Shown here one piece after another: positions 38,909-46,962 of a stretch of 64,000 nt of DNA. The position numbers and the translations under genes are program-made. The DNA comes from Stenotrophomonas maltophilia (GTDB taxonomy: Bacteria; Pseudomonadota; Gammaproteobacteria; Xanthomonadales; Xanthomonadaceae), in contig NZ_CP154630.1 in assembly GCF_039555535.1 (NCBI RefSeq), forward strand, positions 2,307,001 to 2,371,000, read 5' to 3'. Numbering within the stretch: position 1 is the stretch's first letter; every line of letters starts with the position of its first letter. The notes beneath the pieces are model-generated. The model was not told the origin of the DNA, did not search any database, and was given only the letters and a program-made list of their open reading frames with translations.

Positions 38909-38964
38909 CGGAACAATCATCTCGGAAGGGTGGCTTGGGTGGGCTCGGCGGCCGGAAAGCAACC

Positions 38965-38978
38965 TGACAGCGTTGTCA
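38965..38978. promoter_or_regulatory. LacI-type operator between GH3 and LacI genes
   Basis: TGACAGCGTTGTCA is a near-perfect 14-bp palindrome, 56 bp upstream of the GH3 start and about 125 bp upstream of the LacI gene. An almost identical site, TGACAACGCTGTCA, precedes the TonB receptor of the same locus at 44553-44566. The form TGACANCGNTGTCA is typical of LacI-family sites. Confidence 0.75.
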
Positions 38979-39103
38979 GTCAAAACCGAGCATACCCAGC
39001 CCGTGGGACGAATGCTTGCTGCACAGCGGCATGGGATTTGAGGATAAAGTTGCATCTGTATCCACATCCCGTGGTGCAGGATTCCGGTAAAGATGGTGAG
39101 GCT

Positions 39104-40171
39104 ATGACGGGCAGAGGGCGGGGGATGCCGGGAGCTGAGCAGGTGCTCGCAGGCAGGCCGGGACGCGTGCGGATCGAGGATGTCGCGGCAACGGCCGGGG
39201 TCTCGATGAAGACCGTCTCGCGGGTGCTCAACAACGAGCCGAACGTCTCCAAGAGCACCCGGGCCCGGGTGGAGGCGGCGGTGGAAAAACTGCGCTACCG
39301 CCCCTTGCCCTCGGCACGGGTCCTCGCTGGCCGGCGCTCCTACCTCATTGCGATGCTCTTCGATAACCCGTCCTCGAACTATCTGATGGAGATCGAGATG
39401 GGGGTGCTGGACGCGTGCATGGAACAGCACTACAACCTGATGCTCGCTCCGCTGATCTACGATGCGGCCGATATCGTGGAAAAGGTCGAGTCATTGATCA
39501 TGCAGTCGCAGCTCGACGGCGTGGTGCTGACGCCGCCGCTGACAGACGACACCGCCCTGCTGGAACGCCTGGTCGACCTGGGCATCCCGTATTCCAGCAT
39601 TTCGGCGAAGGAACAGAACCGGAACGTGGGCGTCGTCGTGGATGAAATCGGCGCGGTGGTGGCGCTGATCGCACACCTGGCCTCGCTGGGCCATACCCGT
39701 ATCGCCCATATCAAGGGACACGCCGCGCATGGCGCAAGCATGTGGCGCCTGGCAGGCTATCGCGAAGGCCTGCGCAGGGCAGGCCTGCGCTACGACCCCA
39801 GCCTGGTCCTGGAAGGCGAGTTCTCATACGAATCCGGCTACATCGGCGCCAACGCGCTGCTTGATCGGCCTGATCGGCCGACCGCCATCTTCGCCGCCAA
39901 CGACGATATGGCGGCAGGCGTCATCTGTGCGGTGTTCGAACACGGCCTAACGGTGCCATCCGACATCTCGGTCTGCGGTTTCGATGACACGCCGATCGCC
40001 CGCCAGATCTATCCGGCACTGACCACCGTCTGCCAGCCCACCCGTGAGATGGGCCGGCGCGCGGCCATGGAGCTGATCAAGGAAGTGCGCGAGCTCGGCA
40101 GCGGTGGCGTGGTCGATATTGCTTATGCCTTGCAGGTCCGGCGATCCACGGGACCGGCCCGTCACGATTGA
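39104..40171 (+). CDS. LacI-family transcriptional repressor of the beta-glucoside locus
   Basis: A 355-residue LacI-family regulator. The helix-turn-helix and hinge are at about residues 22-75 (IEDVAATAGVSMKTVSRVLN, then YRPLPSARVLAGRRS). A periplasmic-binding-protein-like effector domain follows (SYLIAMLFDNPSSNYLMEIE in part). The ATG at 39104 has GAGG just upstream; the open frame extends further, but into the divergent GH3 promoter. It most likely binds the two TGACARCGYTGTCA sites in the locus and releases them when a glucose disaccharide or glucose is bound. It is divergent from the GH3 gene and convergent with the MFS gene. Confidence 0.9.
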   Translation: MTGRGRGMPGAEQVLAGRPGRVRIEDVAATAGVSMKTVSRVLNNEPNVSKSTRARVEAAVEKLRYRPLPSARVLAGRRSYLIAMLFDNPSSNYLMEIEMGVLDACMEQHYNLMLAPLIYDAADIVEKVESLIMQSQLDGVVLTPPLTDDTALLERLVDLGIPYSSISAKEQNRNVGVVVDEIGAVVALIAHLASLGHTRIAHIKGHAAHGASMWRLAGYREGLRRAGLRYDPSLVLEGEFSYESGYIGANALLDRPDRPTAIFAANDDMAAGVICAVFEHGLTVPSDISVCGFDDTPIARQIYPALTTVCQPTREMGRRAAMELIKEVRELGSGGVVDIAYALQVRRSTGPARHD

Positions 40172-40182
40172 ACGCAGGCGCG

Positions 40183-40211
40183 ATGGCGTGCCGACGCGGC
40201 CGGCACGCCAT
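40183..40211. terminator. bidirectional stem-loop between LacI and MFS genes
   Basis: ATGGCGTGCCG and CGGCACGCCAT form a perfect 11-bp stem with a 7-base loop in the 61-bp gap between two convergent genes. Confidence 0.7.
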
Positions 40212-40232
40212 GCTGGCAGGCAGGGGCGCGGC

Positions 40233-41693
40233 TCAGTGGCCGCCTTCGGTGGCCAATCGCTCCAGATCCACGCCCTGGCGACGCAGCGTACGGCCGGCCG
40301 CCCACGCGTAGAACGCCAGATAGCAGAAACACAGCACGCCAATGATGAAGCTGTAGTGCACGCCGACCTTGTCGGCCAGTGCCCCCTGCGCCCAACTGAC
40401 GATGCCGCCGCCCATGATCATCATGATCAGCAGGCTGCTTGCCTGGTTGGTGTGGCGGCCCAGGCCCGTGATTGCCAGGGTGAAAATGCAGGGCCACATC
40501 GTGCTGCAGAACAGCCCCACACTGATGAAGGCGATCACACTGGTCATCCCGGTGGTGAACATGCCGACCAGCTGCGCCCCGATGCCACACACGGCAAAGT
40601 ACAGCAGCATGCGCGATGGATTGCCCTTGCTGGCCAGGGTGGCGATGATCATCAGGGCGATCACCGGTGCGTAGTGGAAGAACTGTGCGGAGTTGTGGCC
40701 AGAGATCGCGTTGACGGCAAGGTAGATCGCAAATGCAATGAACGGCAACACCAGCATCAGCAGCCTCTGCGCGCCTGCGCGCACGTCGAAGGCTCCGGCG
40801 GCCCCTCCCCAGCGACCGATCATCAGGCTGGCCCAGTACAGCGACACGAACGGGGCGATCACGGAGGTTTCCAGGCCTAGACCACCCTTGCTCAGGGGTT
40901 GCTCAAGGTAGGCTGGAAGATTGTCGATGGTCGACACCTCCACGCCGACGTAGAGGAAGATCGCGATCATGCCCATCGCCAGCTGCGGGTAGGAGAGCGC
41001 AGATCCGCGATCAGCCTGGTGATTCGTCCCGGTCGCAGCTGCGGGGACCGTGGCGCGCAGCTCGACATGATTGGGCACGCTCGAGAACCGCAGCAGTACG
41101 GCGACCAGTACGAAGGCGGCGCCCAGCACCAGGTATGGGGTCTTTACGCTCTCGATGCTCGCCTCTGTGTTGCCCGCTGACACGCTGCCAAAGATGGCAA
41201 TGCTCACCAGCAGTGGGCCTACCGTTGCGCCCAGGTTGTTGACACCGCCGGCCATGGTCAGGCGCTGCGATCCGGTGGCCGGATCACCCATGATCACCGC
41301 CAGCGTATTGGCTGCGATCTGCTGGAGCGAGAAGCCCAGGCCCACGATGAACAGGCCGGACAGCATCAGTGCAAACGAGCCGGTATTGGCCGCCGGATAG
41401 AAGAGCAGGGCACCGAGTGCCGACACCAGCAGGCCAAGGCAGATACCGTTGCGATAGCCCACCCGATGCAGCAGGTCGTTGCCGATGGCGCGGGAGATGG
41501 CGATGTAGATCAGCGAACCGGCGGTGTAGGCAACGTAGAACGCCATCGCCACGTACATGCTCTGCGCCTGGCTGAGATGGAACGCTTTCTTGAACACCGG
41601 AATGAGGATGCCGTTGCTTGCAGCGACGAAACCCCAGAAGAAAAAGACGGTGATGAGTACACCGAACTGCGACCAGCGGGTTGTGTGTTTCAT
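40233..41693 (-). CDS. MFS sugar:proton symporter (FucP/GluP-like)
   Basis: A 486-residue inner-membrane transporter with 12 predicted helices. It belongs to the fucose-glucose/galactose porter family, as seen from FFFWGFVAASNGILIPVFKKAF (in part), GLGFSLQQIAANTL, and FCSTMWPCIFTLAITGLG. The ATG at 41693 is the first one that leaves a normal N-terminus (KHTTRWSQFGVLITV). It follows the TonB receptor gene by 114 bp on the same strand and probably carries glucose or a disaccharide released by the GH3 enzyme across the inner membrane. A hairpin in the gap may reduce its expression relative to the receptor. Confidence 0.9.
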   Translation of the reverse strand: MKHTTRWSQFGVLITVFFFWGFVAASNGILIPVFKKAFHLSQAQSMYVAMAFYVAYTAGSLIYIAISRAIGNDLLHRVGYRNGICLGLLVSALGALLFYPAANTGSFALMLSGLFIVGLGFSLQQIAANTLAVIMGDPATGSQRLTMAGGVNNLGATVGPLLVSIAIFGSVSAGNTEASIESVKTPYLVLGAAFVLVAVLLRFSSVPNHVELRATVPAAATGTNHQADRGSALSYPQLAMGMIAIFLYVGVEVSTIDNLPAYLEQPLSKGGLGLETSVIAPFVSLYWASLMIGRWGGAAGAFDVRAGAQRLLMLVLPFIAFAIYLAVNAISGHNSAQFFHYAPVIALMIIATLASKGNPSRMLLYFAVCGIGAQLVGMFTTGMTSVIAFISVGLFCSTMWPCIFTLAITGLGRHTNQASSLLIMMIMGGGIVSWAQGALADKVGVHYSFIIGVLCFCYLAFYAWAAGRTLRRQGVDLERLATEGGH

Positions 41694-41766
41694 GATTCTC
41701 GTGTCATCACGGACAGGACGACGCCCCGTGCGTTGTCGCACAGGGCAGGACGTGGTGATTGCGCGC

Positions 41767-41791
41767 GGAGGGCCGGCAAAACCGGCCCTCC
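41767..41791 (-). terminator. intra-operon stem-loop between TonB receptor and MFS genes
   Basis: GGAGGGCCGG and CCGGCCCTCC form a perfect 10-bp stem with a CAAAA loop, 16 bp after the receptor stop. In this position it may stabilise the receptor mRNA or terminate part of the transcripts before the MFS gene. Confidence 0.6.
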
Positions 41792-41807
41792 TTCAAGGCT
41801 GCACTGC

Positions 41808-44474
41808 TCAGAACTGGTAACGCAGGCGCAGGCCGTAGCTGCGCGGGTCGTTCAGGAAGCGGACGTTGATGCCGGAACCCACCAGGGCCTTCTGCGAGAC
41901 ATCGTTGCCCAACAGATTGTTGCCCCAGGCTTCCACGCGCCAGTTGCCGCTCAGTGAGGTGAAACCGATGCCCGCGTTCAAGGTGGTCTCGCCCTTCTGG
42001 CGGTCAGGGAAGCCGGCCGCAGCGGCGCTTTCGGTACGGTCATGGACCAGCTCGCCACTTGCTGGATCCTGTCGGATGAACTCCACGTCCCGGTTGTTGT
42101 ACTGGGTGAGGTAGAAGGCCGAGCGGTACGAGGCCAGCAACTGCCAGTCGAAGGTGCCAAAGCGCAGCTCGGTCGTATGCTGCAGCCTTACGTTGAAGGT
42201 AAGCTTCGACGCCAGCGGCAGTTCGTTGCCGGACAGGTCGATCAGCGAGGTGGCACCACCGGCGTCGTAGTTCTGGCTGCGGACATCGGCGACGGTGCCA
42301 CGCTTGATCTCGCTGTCCATCCAGAGGGCGTTGATGTTGACCATGAAATTGTGCGGAAAGCGCAAGGTGCTTTCCGCCTCCAGGCCGTACACCGCGGACT
42401 TGCCGACGTTGCGGTTGACCAGGGCATAGCCGGTGGCTTCACCGGTGGTCGGGTTGGTGGCGATCACCGCCAGGTCCTGGAACACCTGGTCGCTGTAGTC
42501 GTAATAGAACCCGCTGACGTTGAAGGTCGAGGTGCGACCCAGCATCTGGAAGGAGTTCTTGCTGCCGATCTCGTAGGCAATGATCGATTCGGGCTTGAAG
42601 GTCTCGGGAATCTCCTTCGGATCAAACGTGTCGTTGAAACCCCCCGCCTTGTGGCCGGTCGACACCAGGCCGTACAGCAGGCTGTCATCGCTCACGTCGT
42701 ACTCGAAACCCGCGCGCCAGTCGGTAAAGCTGAACTTGCTCTTGCCGAACTGCTGGGCCGGAATCGCGCTGACCTGGGCCCAGCTCTGGTACGGGCAATC
42801 GACGGTATCGCCACCGATGTCGGGGCGATCCACGCAACCGAATGGGCCGCCATCGGGCACCGCGCCGATCTGCTGCAGCAAGGTGTCGTTGCGACCATGT
42901 CGCAGCACACCCTGCAGCAGGAAGCGGGCCATCTCCGCCTGCGAGTTGATGTTGCTGACGTCAAAGTTCGGACGGCTCATGAAAGCCGGCTCGAAGCCGG
43001 GCGTGCCGAGGCGCGTGGCAAAGTCCCCGCCCTGGCCAGGCAGGCCCAGCGACCAGTTGCCGCCAATGCCGTAACGCGACTTCTTCTCCTCGGAGTAGCG
43101 CAGGCCGCCCTTCAGGCGCAGGCGATCGTTGACGTCGAATGTACCGTCGGCGAAAACGGCGGATGACTTGCCATTGACCTTGGGCATGGTGAATTCAGTG
43201 CCCGAATACCAGCGCCCTTTGTCCACCAGCGAAAGGTAGCCCACCCGCTGGTCCTCATTGAAGTGGAACAGGCCGGTGGTCCAGCGCAGCCGTTCGTCCT
43301 GGTCGGACGTGAACCGCAGCTCATGTACCTGCGACTCCGACTCGGTCAGCCAATACTGCGTGGAGTAGTTGTCGTAGTCGATGCCGCCCGGGTTGCTGGG
43401 TGATACCGGATCGATGTTGCGGCCCGGCCAGAGGATGCCTTCGCTCTGCGCATTGGTCTGGCGGTAGTCCACGTTGCGGTAGCTGCCGTTGTACTCCACC
43501 GCCACCTTGCCGAAGTCATAGGAAATGCTGGTCTGCGCCCCCCAGTTGGTGCTGTCGAGCTTGCCCTGCGCGCCGCGGTAGATGATCTTTCGCAGGTCGA
43601 CATCGTCCGGCAGGTAGCCGGCCTTGGCGGCGGTGTAGACGTTGGCGCCTGGATAGCCCGTACCGCCCTCCTTGCCGATGTCGGCCATTGCGAAGATCGA
43701 CAGCTTGTCATCTGGCTGGTAGAGGAACGACAGGCGTGCGCCCCGGTCGTCCTGCACGCCAGCCGGTTCCAGGTCCTGCGCGCGTCCAGCATTCTTGAAC
43801 GGAGAGTCTTTCTCCACCTTGTAGCCAGCCACCCGGAAGGCCGCGCCACCGCCGATCGGAAGATTCAGGGCGAATTCGCCACCGCGATGGTCACGATTGC
43901 CGGCCTCGGCCTGGACGTACCCGCCGAACGCTTCCAGGTCAGGGCGCTTGGTGATGATGTTCAGCGTGCCGGCCAGCGCATTGCGGCCGCGCAGCGTGCC
44001 CTGCGGGCCCTTGTTGATTTCCACCCGCTCGACATCGTAGAACATCCCGCCCAAGCCGCGCGGTCGTGCAATGTAGGCCCCGTTGATGTGGGGCGCGGCG
44101 CCTGGATCACCCAGCTCGGTGTTGTTCGAAGAACCCACGCCGCGGATGAAGATCTCCAGGTTGCCTTCCTGGTTGGCCATGCTCATGCCTGGCACCAGGG
44201 CTTGGATGTTGCGCAGCTCATTGTTGATGCCCAGCGCACGCGTGTCGTCCGCAGAAATTGCCTGGGCGGTACCTGCATATTTCTGCAGGTCCTGTTCCCG
44301 GCGTTCGACGGTGACGATGACGGCGTCCAGCGTCGAGGCCTCCCGTGCCTCGCTGGCGGCGGTGGAACTGCTTTCCTTGGCTGATTGCGCCGCCACCGGC
44401 AGCGCCGCAGTGGCGGTGACGATGGTGGCAAGGACTGCCTGTGCGAGTGTGCTCTTCCTGAAATGGACGGTCAT
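41808..44474 (-). CDS. TonB-dependent receptor of the beta-glucoside locus
   Basis: An 888-residue outer-membrane receptor. The ATG at 44474 is followed by a signal peptide (AVLATIVTATAALPVAAQ). The plug has IFIRGVGSSNN, VERVEINKGPQGTLRGRN and AGTLNIITKRP, and the barrel ends in RLRYQF. The open frame reaches 44567, but that stretch overlaps the operator at 44553-44566. The gene is followed by the FucP-type MFS gene, giving receptor and inner-membrane permease in one transcript. The shared LacI operator indicates co-regulation with the GH3 beta-glucosidase, so it probably imports cello-oligosaccharides or other beta-glucosides. Confidence 0.93.
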   Translation of the reverse strand: MTVHFRKSTLAQAVLATIVTATAALPVAAQSAKESSSTAASEAREASTLDAVIVTVERREQDLQKYAGTAQAISADDTRALGINNELRNIQALVPGMSMANQEGNLEIFIRGVGSSNNTELGDPGAAPHINGAYIARPRGLGGMFYDVERVEINKGPQGTLRGRNALAGTLNIITKRPDLEAFGGYVQAEAGNRDHRGGEFALNLPIGGGAAFRVAGYKVEKDSPFKNAGRAQDLEPAGVQDDRGARLSFLYQPDDKLSIFAMADIGKEGGTGYPGANVYTAAKAGYLPDDVDLRKIIYRGAQGKLDSTNWGAQTSISYDFGKVAVEYNGSYRNVDYRQTNAQSEGILWPGRNIDPVSPSNPGGIDYDNYSTQYWLTESESQVHELRFTSDQDERLRWTTGLFHFNEDQRVGYLSLVDKGRWYSGTEFTMPKVNGKSSAVFADGTFDVNDRLRLKGGLRYSEEKKSRYGIGGNWSLGLPGQGGDFATRLGTPGFEPAFMSRPNFDVSNINSQAEMARFLLQGVLRHGRNDTLLQQIGAVPDGGPFGCVDRPDIGGDTVDCPYQSWAQVSAIPAQQFGKSKFSFTDWRAGFEYDVSDDSLLYGLVSTGHKAGGFNDTFDPKEIPETFKPESIIAYEIGSKNSFQMLGRTSTFNVSGFYYDYSDQVFQDLAVIATNPTTGEATGYALVNRNVGKSAVYGLEAESTLRFPHNFMVNINALWMDSEIKRGTVADVRSQNYDAGGATSLIDLSGNELPLASKLTFNVRLQHTTELRFGTFDWQLLASYRSAFYLTQYNNRDVEFIRQDPASGELVHDRTESAAAAGFPDRQKGETTLNAGIGFTSLSGNWRVEAWGNNLLGNDVSQKALVGSGINVRFLNDPRSYGLRLRYQF

Positions 44475-44552
44475 AGGGTCCCTCTCTCCCCATAGATGAT
44501 GTCTGGACGTTCCCGCGCCGTGCGCCGGACGTGGGCTCTTGTAAGTGCCGAC

Positions 44553-44566
44553 TGACAACGCTGTCA
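44553..44566. promoter_or_regulatory. LacI-type operator upstream of the TonB receptor
   Basis: TGACAACGCTGTCA lies 78 bp upstream of the receptor start and matches the site at 38965-38978 at all positions except two symmetrical purine/pyrimidine changes. Confidence 0.75.
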
Positions 44567-44839
44567 ATCAGAATGAACGATGGATGACCAGAAGCTTGGG
44601 AAATCAGACAGTTGAGCGATCAGCAGTGCCGCTTGGCACGCCGCATTTGCTGCAGTGCGAAACGAAATCGGGCGGCGTTGCGCTCGCCGTACGGCTGCAC
44701 CCGCCGGATTGGATCAGAACGCAGGCCGGCGGCGAGGGCCATCGAGTTCGCGTGTTCCCTTGGCGGGCTGCGGGGGCCATTCGTGTGGCGCCGTGATGAT
44801 GCTGCCATGTGGTCGGGCATGACTTCAGGCACTCGGTCA

Positions 44840-44857
44840 TGACTACACCTGTAGTCA
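44840..44857. promoter_or_regulatory. BlaI/MecI-like palindrome upstream of the serine hydrolase
   Basis: TGACTACA, 2 bases, TGTAGTCA is a perfect palindrome of 8-bp arms ending 32 bp before the hydrolase ATG. The ACTACA...TGTAGT core resembles operators of BlaI/MecI repressors, which control beta-lactamase-related genes. No blaI-like gene is in the window. Confidence 0.5.
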
Positions 44858-44889
44858 ATGTAAGCAGGCATTCACCGTAGGAGATGCCA

Positions 44890-46098
44890 ATGAACACTGC
44901 ACGATGGCTGTCCAGCTTCGCGGCCTTGATGCTGGCCGTCCCTGTACTGGCCACCACGACCACCACGACCACCACGGCCGACGCCGTCGCGACAATCGAA
45001 CACAATGCCCGTGCCGCGCATTCGGACGCGGTACTTGTCTGGAAGGATGGAAGAACACTGCTGGAGCCCCGGCCAGGGACGGGCGATGAACCGGTTCACC
45101 TCATGTCGGCCACCAAGTCGGTGGTGGCGCTTGCCATCGTGCTTCTGCTGGACGAGGGAAAACTGGCCTCGCTCGACGAGCCGGTAAGCAACATCTTCGC
45201 GGAGTGGAAGCAGGGGCGGAAACGGGACATCACGGTACGCATGCTGCTGGACCATACCTCTGGCCTGCAGAACCTGGCCAACGCGGGGGAAGAGCTGGAA
45301 GCTGCGCCGGACCTGGTCAAGCTTGCGCTGGCTGCAGAGCTGAGCAGCGATCCAGGCACCACGTTCTCCTACAACAACAAGGCCACCAATCTGCTGCCCG
45401 GCATTGTCGAGCGTCTGGCAGGGGAACCGATGGATGCCTACCTTGAGGCGCGCCTTTTCAAGCCGCTGGGCATTGCCCGATATACGTGGTTGAAGGACGG
45501 TGCGGGCACGCCCTTGGGCATGGCCGGATTGTCGCTGAGCGCCCGCGATCTGGCGACCATCGGGCAGCTGCTGCTTGATGGCGGCGTCACCCAGGCGGGT
45601 ACGCGCGTGCTGAGCGAGCGGTCGGTGGCGCTGCTGACGGCAGCAAGTGCCCGCTCGCCGGATGTTGGTCTCCTGTGGTGGCGCATTCCAGCATGGGAGC
45701 GTTATGAGCTGAAAGGCCAGATGGCCGGCTTCCTGGCGCAGCATGAAGTCAGCGATCCGGTCCAGCAGGCATTGCTGGCCACCGAGGGCAGGGCATTCGA
45801 CAGCAGGAGTGCACTGATTGCGTACATGGCCGAGCGACTTGGGGCGGACTGGCCGCAGCACTATGGCAGCGAGATCACCGGTCGTGGACTCAAGCTCTCC
45901 GACATGTTCGACATCCAACGCGGCCCAACCGTTGCCTACGCCGCCAATGGCTACCTGGGCCAGCACCTGGTCATCGTTCCGCAACAGCAGGTGGTTGCCG
46001 TGCGCCTCATCCACCGACGCGACACCCATCGCGCTCCATTGGATGACTACGCGACGTTCCCGGCGGATGTACTCAAACTGGCCCAGGCGCTTCAGTGA
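44890..46098 (+). CDS. exported serine hydrolase, beta-lactamase/penicillin-binding-protein-like
   Basis: A 402-residue protein of the beta-lactamase-related serine hydrolase family (class C-like fold). The ATG at 44890 has AGGAG at good spacing; the one at 44884 overlaps it. A signal peptide (SSFAALMLAVPVLA) is followed by eight consecutive threonines from a 9-base repeat. The catalytic S73-x-x-K76 is in LMSATKSVVAL, and the second motif Y161-x-N163 is in TFSYNNKATN. Such enzymes are esterases, amidases or peptidases rather than classical beta-lactamases; the substrate is unknown. The palindrome at 44840 suggests a BlaI-type repressor acting on it. Confidence 0.85.
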   Translation: MNTARWLSSFAALMLAVPVLATTTTTTTTADAVATIEHNARAAHSDAVLVWKDGRTLLEPRPGTGDEPVHLMSATKSVVALAIVLLLDEGKLASLDEPVSNIFAEWKQGRKRDITVRMLLDHTSGLQNLANAGEELEAAPDLVKLALAAELSSDPGTTFSYNNKATNLLPGIVERLAGEPMDAYLEARLFKPLGIARYTWLKDGAGTPLGMAGLSLSARDLATIGQLLLDGGVTQAGTRVLSERSVALLTAASARSPDVGLLWWRIPAWERYELKGQMAGFLAQHEVSDPVQQALLATEGRAFDSRSALIAYMAERLGADWPQHYGSEITGRGLKLSDMFDIQRGPTVAYAANGYLGQHLVIVPQQQVVAVRLIHRRDTHRAPLDDYATFPADVLKLAQALQ

Positions 46099-46101
46099 AG
46101 G

Positions 46102-46129
46102 GAGGAGCCGGGCCTGTGCCCGGCTCCTC
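46102..46129. terminator. bidirectional stem-loop after the serine hydrolase
   Basis: GAGGAGCCGGGC and GCCCGGCTCCTC form a perfect 12-bp stem with a 4-base loop, 3 bp after the hydrolase stop and between convergent genes. Confidence 0.75.
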
Positions 46130-46172
46130 GTCCACTACTTCATGCTGCTGGCCGGAGTGGCAGGGCGTGCCA

Positions 46173-46733
46173 CTACTTCGGCATCAGCACAGCATCAACA
46201 ACGTGGATGACGCCGTTGGATTGGTTGACGTCGGCGATGCTGATACCTGCTTTGCCGCCCTTGGCGTCGATCACCCACAACATGCCGTCATGAAGTGCGA
46301 CGGTAAGCGGCTCGCCTTGCACAGTCTTCAGCGTGGCTTTTCCACCGTGCTTCCTGGCATCGGCCAGGAGCTGGGCGGAACTGAAGCGTCCTGGCACCAC
46401 GTGGTAGGTGAGGATCCGTGTGAGCTGTGCCTTGTTTTCAGGCTTGACCAGTGCATCGACCGTGCCTGCTGGAAGCTTGTTGAAGGCGGCATTGGTGGGT
46501 GCGAAGACAGTAAAGGGACCGGCGCCATTGAGCGTATCGACCAGGCCCGCGGCCTTGACCGCTGCCACCAGGGTGGTGTGATCCTTGGAGTTCACAGCGT
46601 TTTCAACGATGGTCCTGGTCGGGTACATCTCGGCCCCGCCAACCATCACGGTATCTGCGGCGAAGCTGGCGGAAGCGGTTGAGACGAGTACGGCGAAGCT
46701 GACTGCGGCGGCGATGCGCTGAAGAGCGTTCAC
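46173..46733 (-). CDS. secreted fasciclin-domain protein
   Basis: A 186-residue exported protein with one FAS1 domain. GAGGAA lies 6 bases before a GTG at 46733, which is chosen over the ATG at 46772 because the signal peptide (ALQRIAAAVSFAVLVSTASA in part) begins immediately after it. The FAS1 motifs H1 and H2 are seen as FTVFAPTNAAFNKLP and the YH pair in LTYHVVPG, and the end has GVIHVVDAVLMPK. Such proteins act in adhesion or envelope homeostasis. A GTAG-type hairpin lies directly upstream of its ribosome site. Confidence 0.9.
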   Translation of the reverse strand: MNALQRIAAAVSFAVLVSTASASFAADTVMVGGAEMYPTRTIVENAVNSKDHTTLVAAVKAAGLVDTLNGAGPFTVFAPTNAAFNKLPAGTVDALVKPENKAQLTRILTYHVVPGRFSSAQLLADARKHGGKATLKTVQGEPLTVALHDGMLWVIDAKGGKAGISIADVNQSNGVIHVVDAVLMPK

Positions 46734-46746
46734 GGTGCGTTCCTCG

Positions 46747-46777
46747 GTAGGATGCCCGCACAGCGCGGGCATCCTAC
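46747..46777. repeat. perfect GTAG...CTAC hairpin (SMAG-type REP) in the fasciclin leader
   Basis: GTAGGATGCCCGC, a 5-base loop and GCGGGCATCCTAC form a perfect 13-bp stem bounded by GTAG/CTAC, the hallmark of Stenotrophomonas REP elements. It sits directly upstream of the fasciclin Shine-Dalgarno site, so it would be part of the mRNA leader if transcription starts upstream. Confidence 0.7.
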
Positions 46778-46962
46778 ATACGGCTGGCGGGAGCGGCTGG
46801 ATGCACCAGCGTGATGCTGAGGCCGGCGTCGATCGAATCCACGCTGCCGGACAGACGTGCGGTCATTGACCAGAGCCGCTCGCTGCCGCCCACAGGGCAA
46901 AATGGACTGCGTGGGCATCACGAGCCGTTGATCGGCAATCGCGTGGACGAAAACGGATTCTC

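Larger units (their letters stand above)
44475..44889. other. 415-bp divergent intergenic region
   Basis: This gap between the TonB receptor and the serine hydrolase holds the LacI-type operator at 44553-44566 and the 18-bp palindrome at 44840-44857. Between them (44580-44835) I see no convincing gene: short frames on both strands lack ribosome sites and protein-like composition. Confidence 0.6.
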
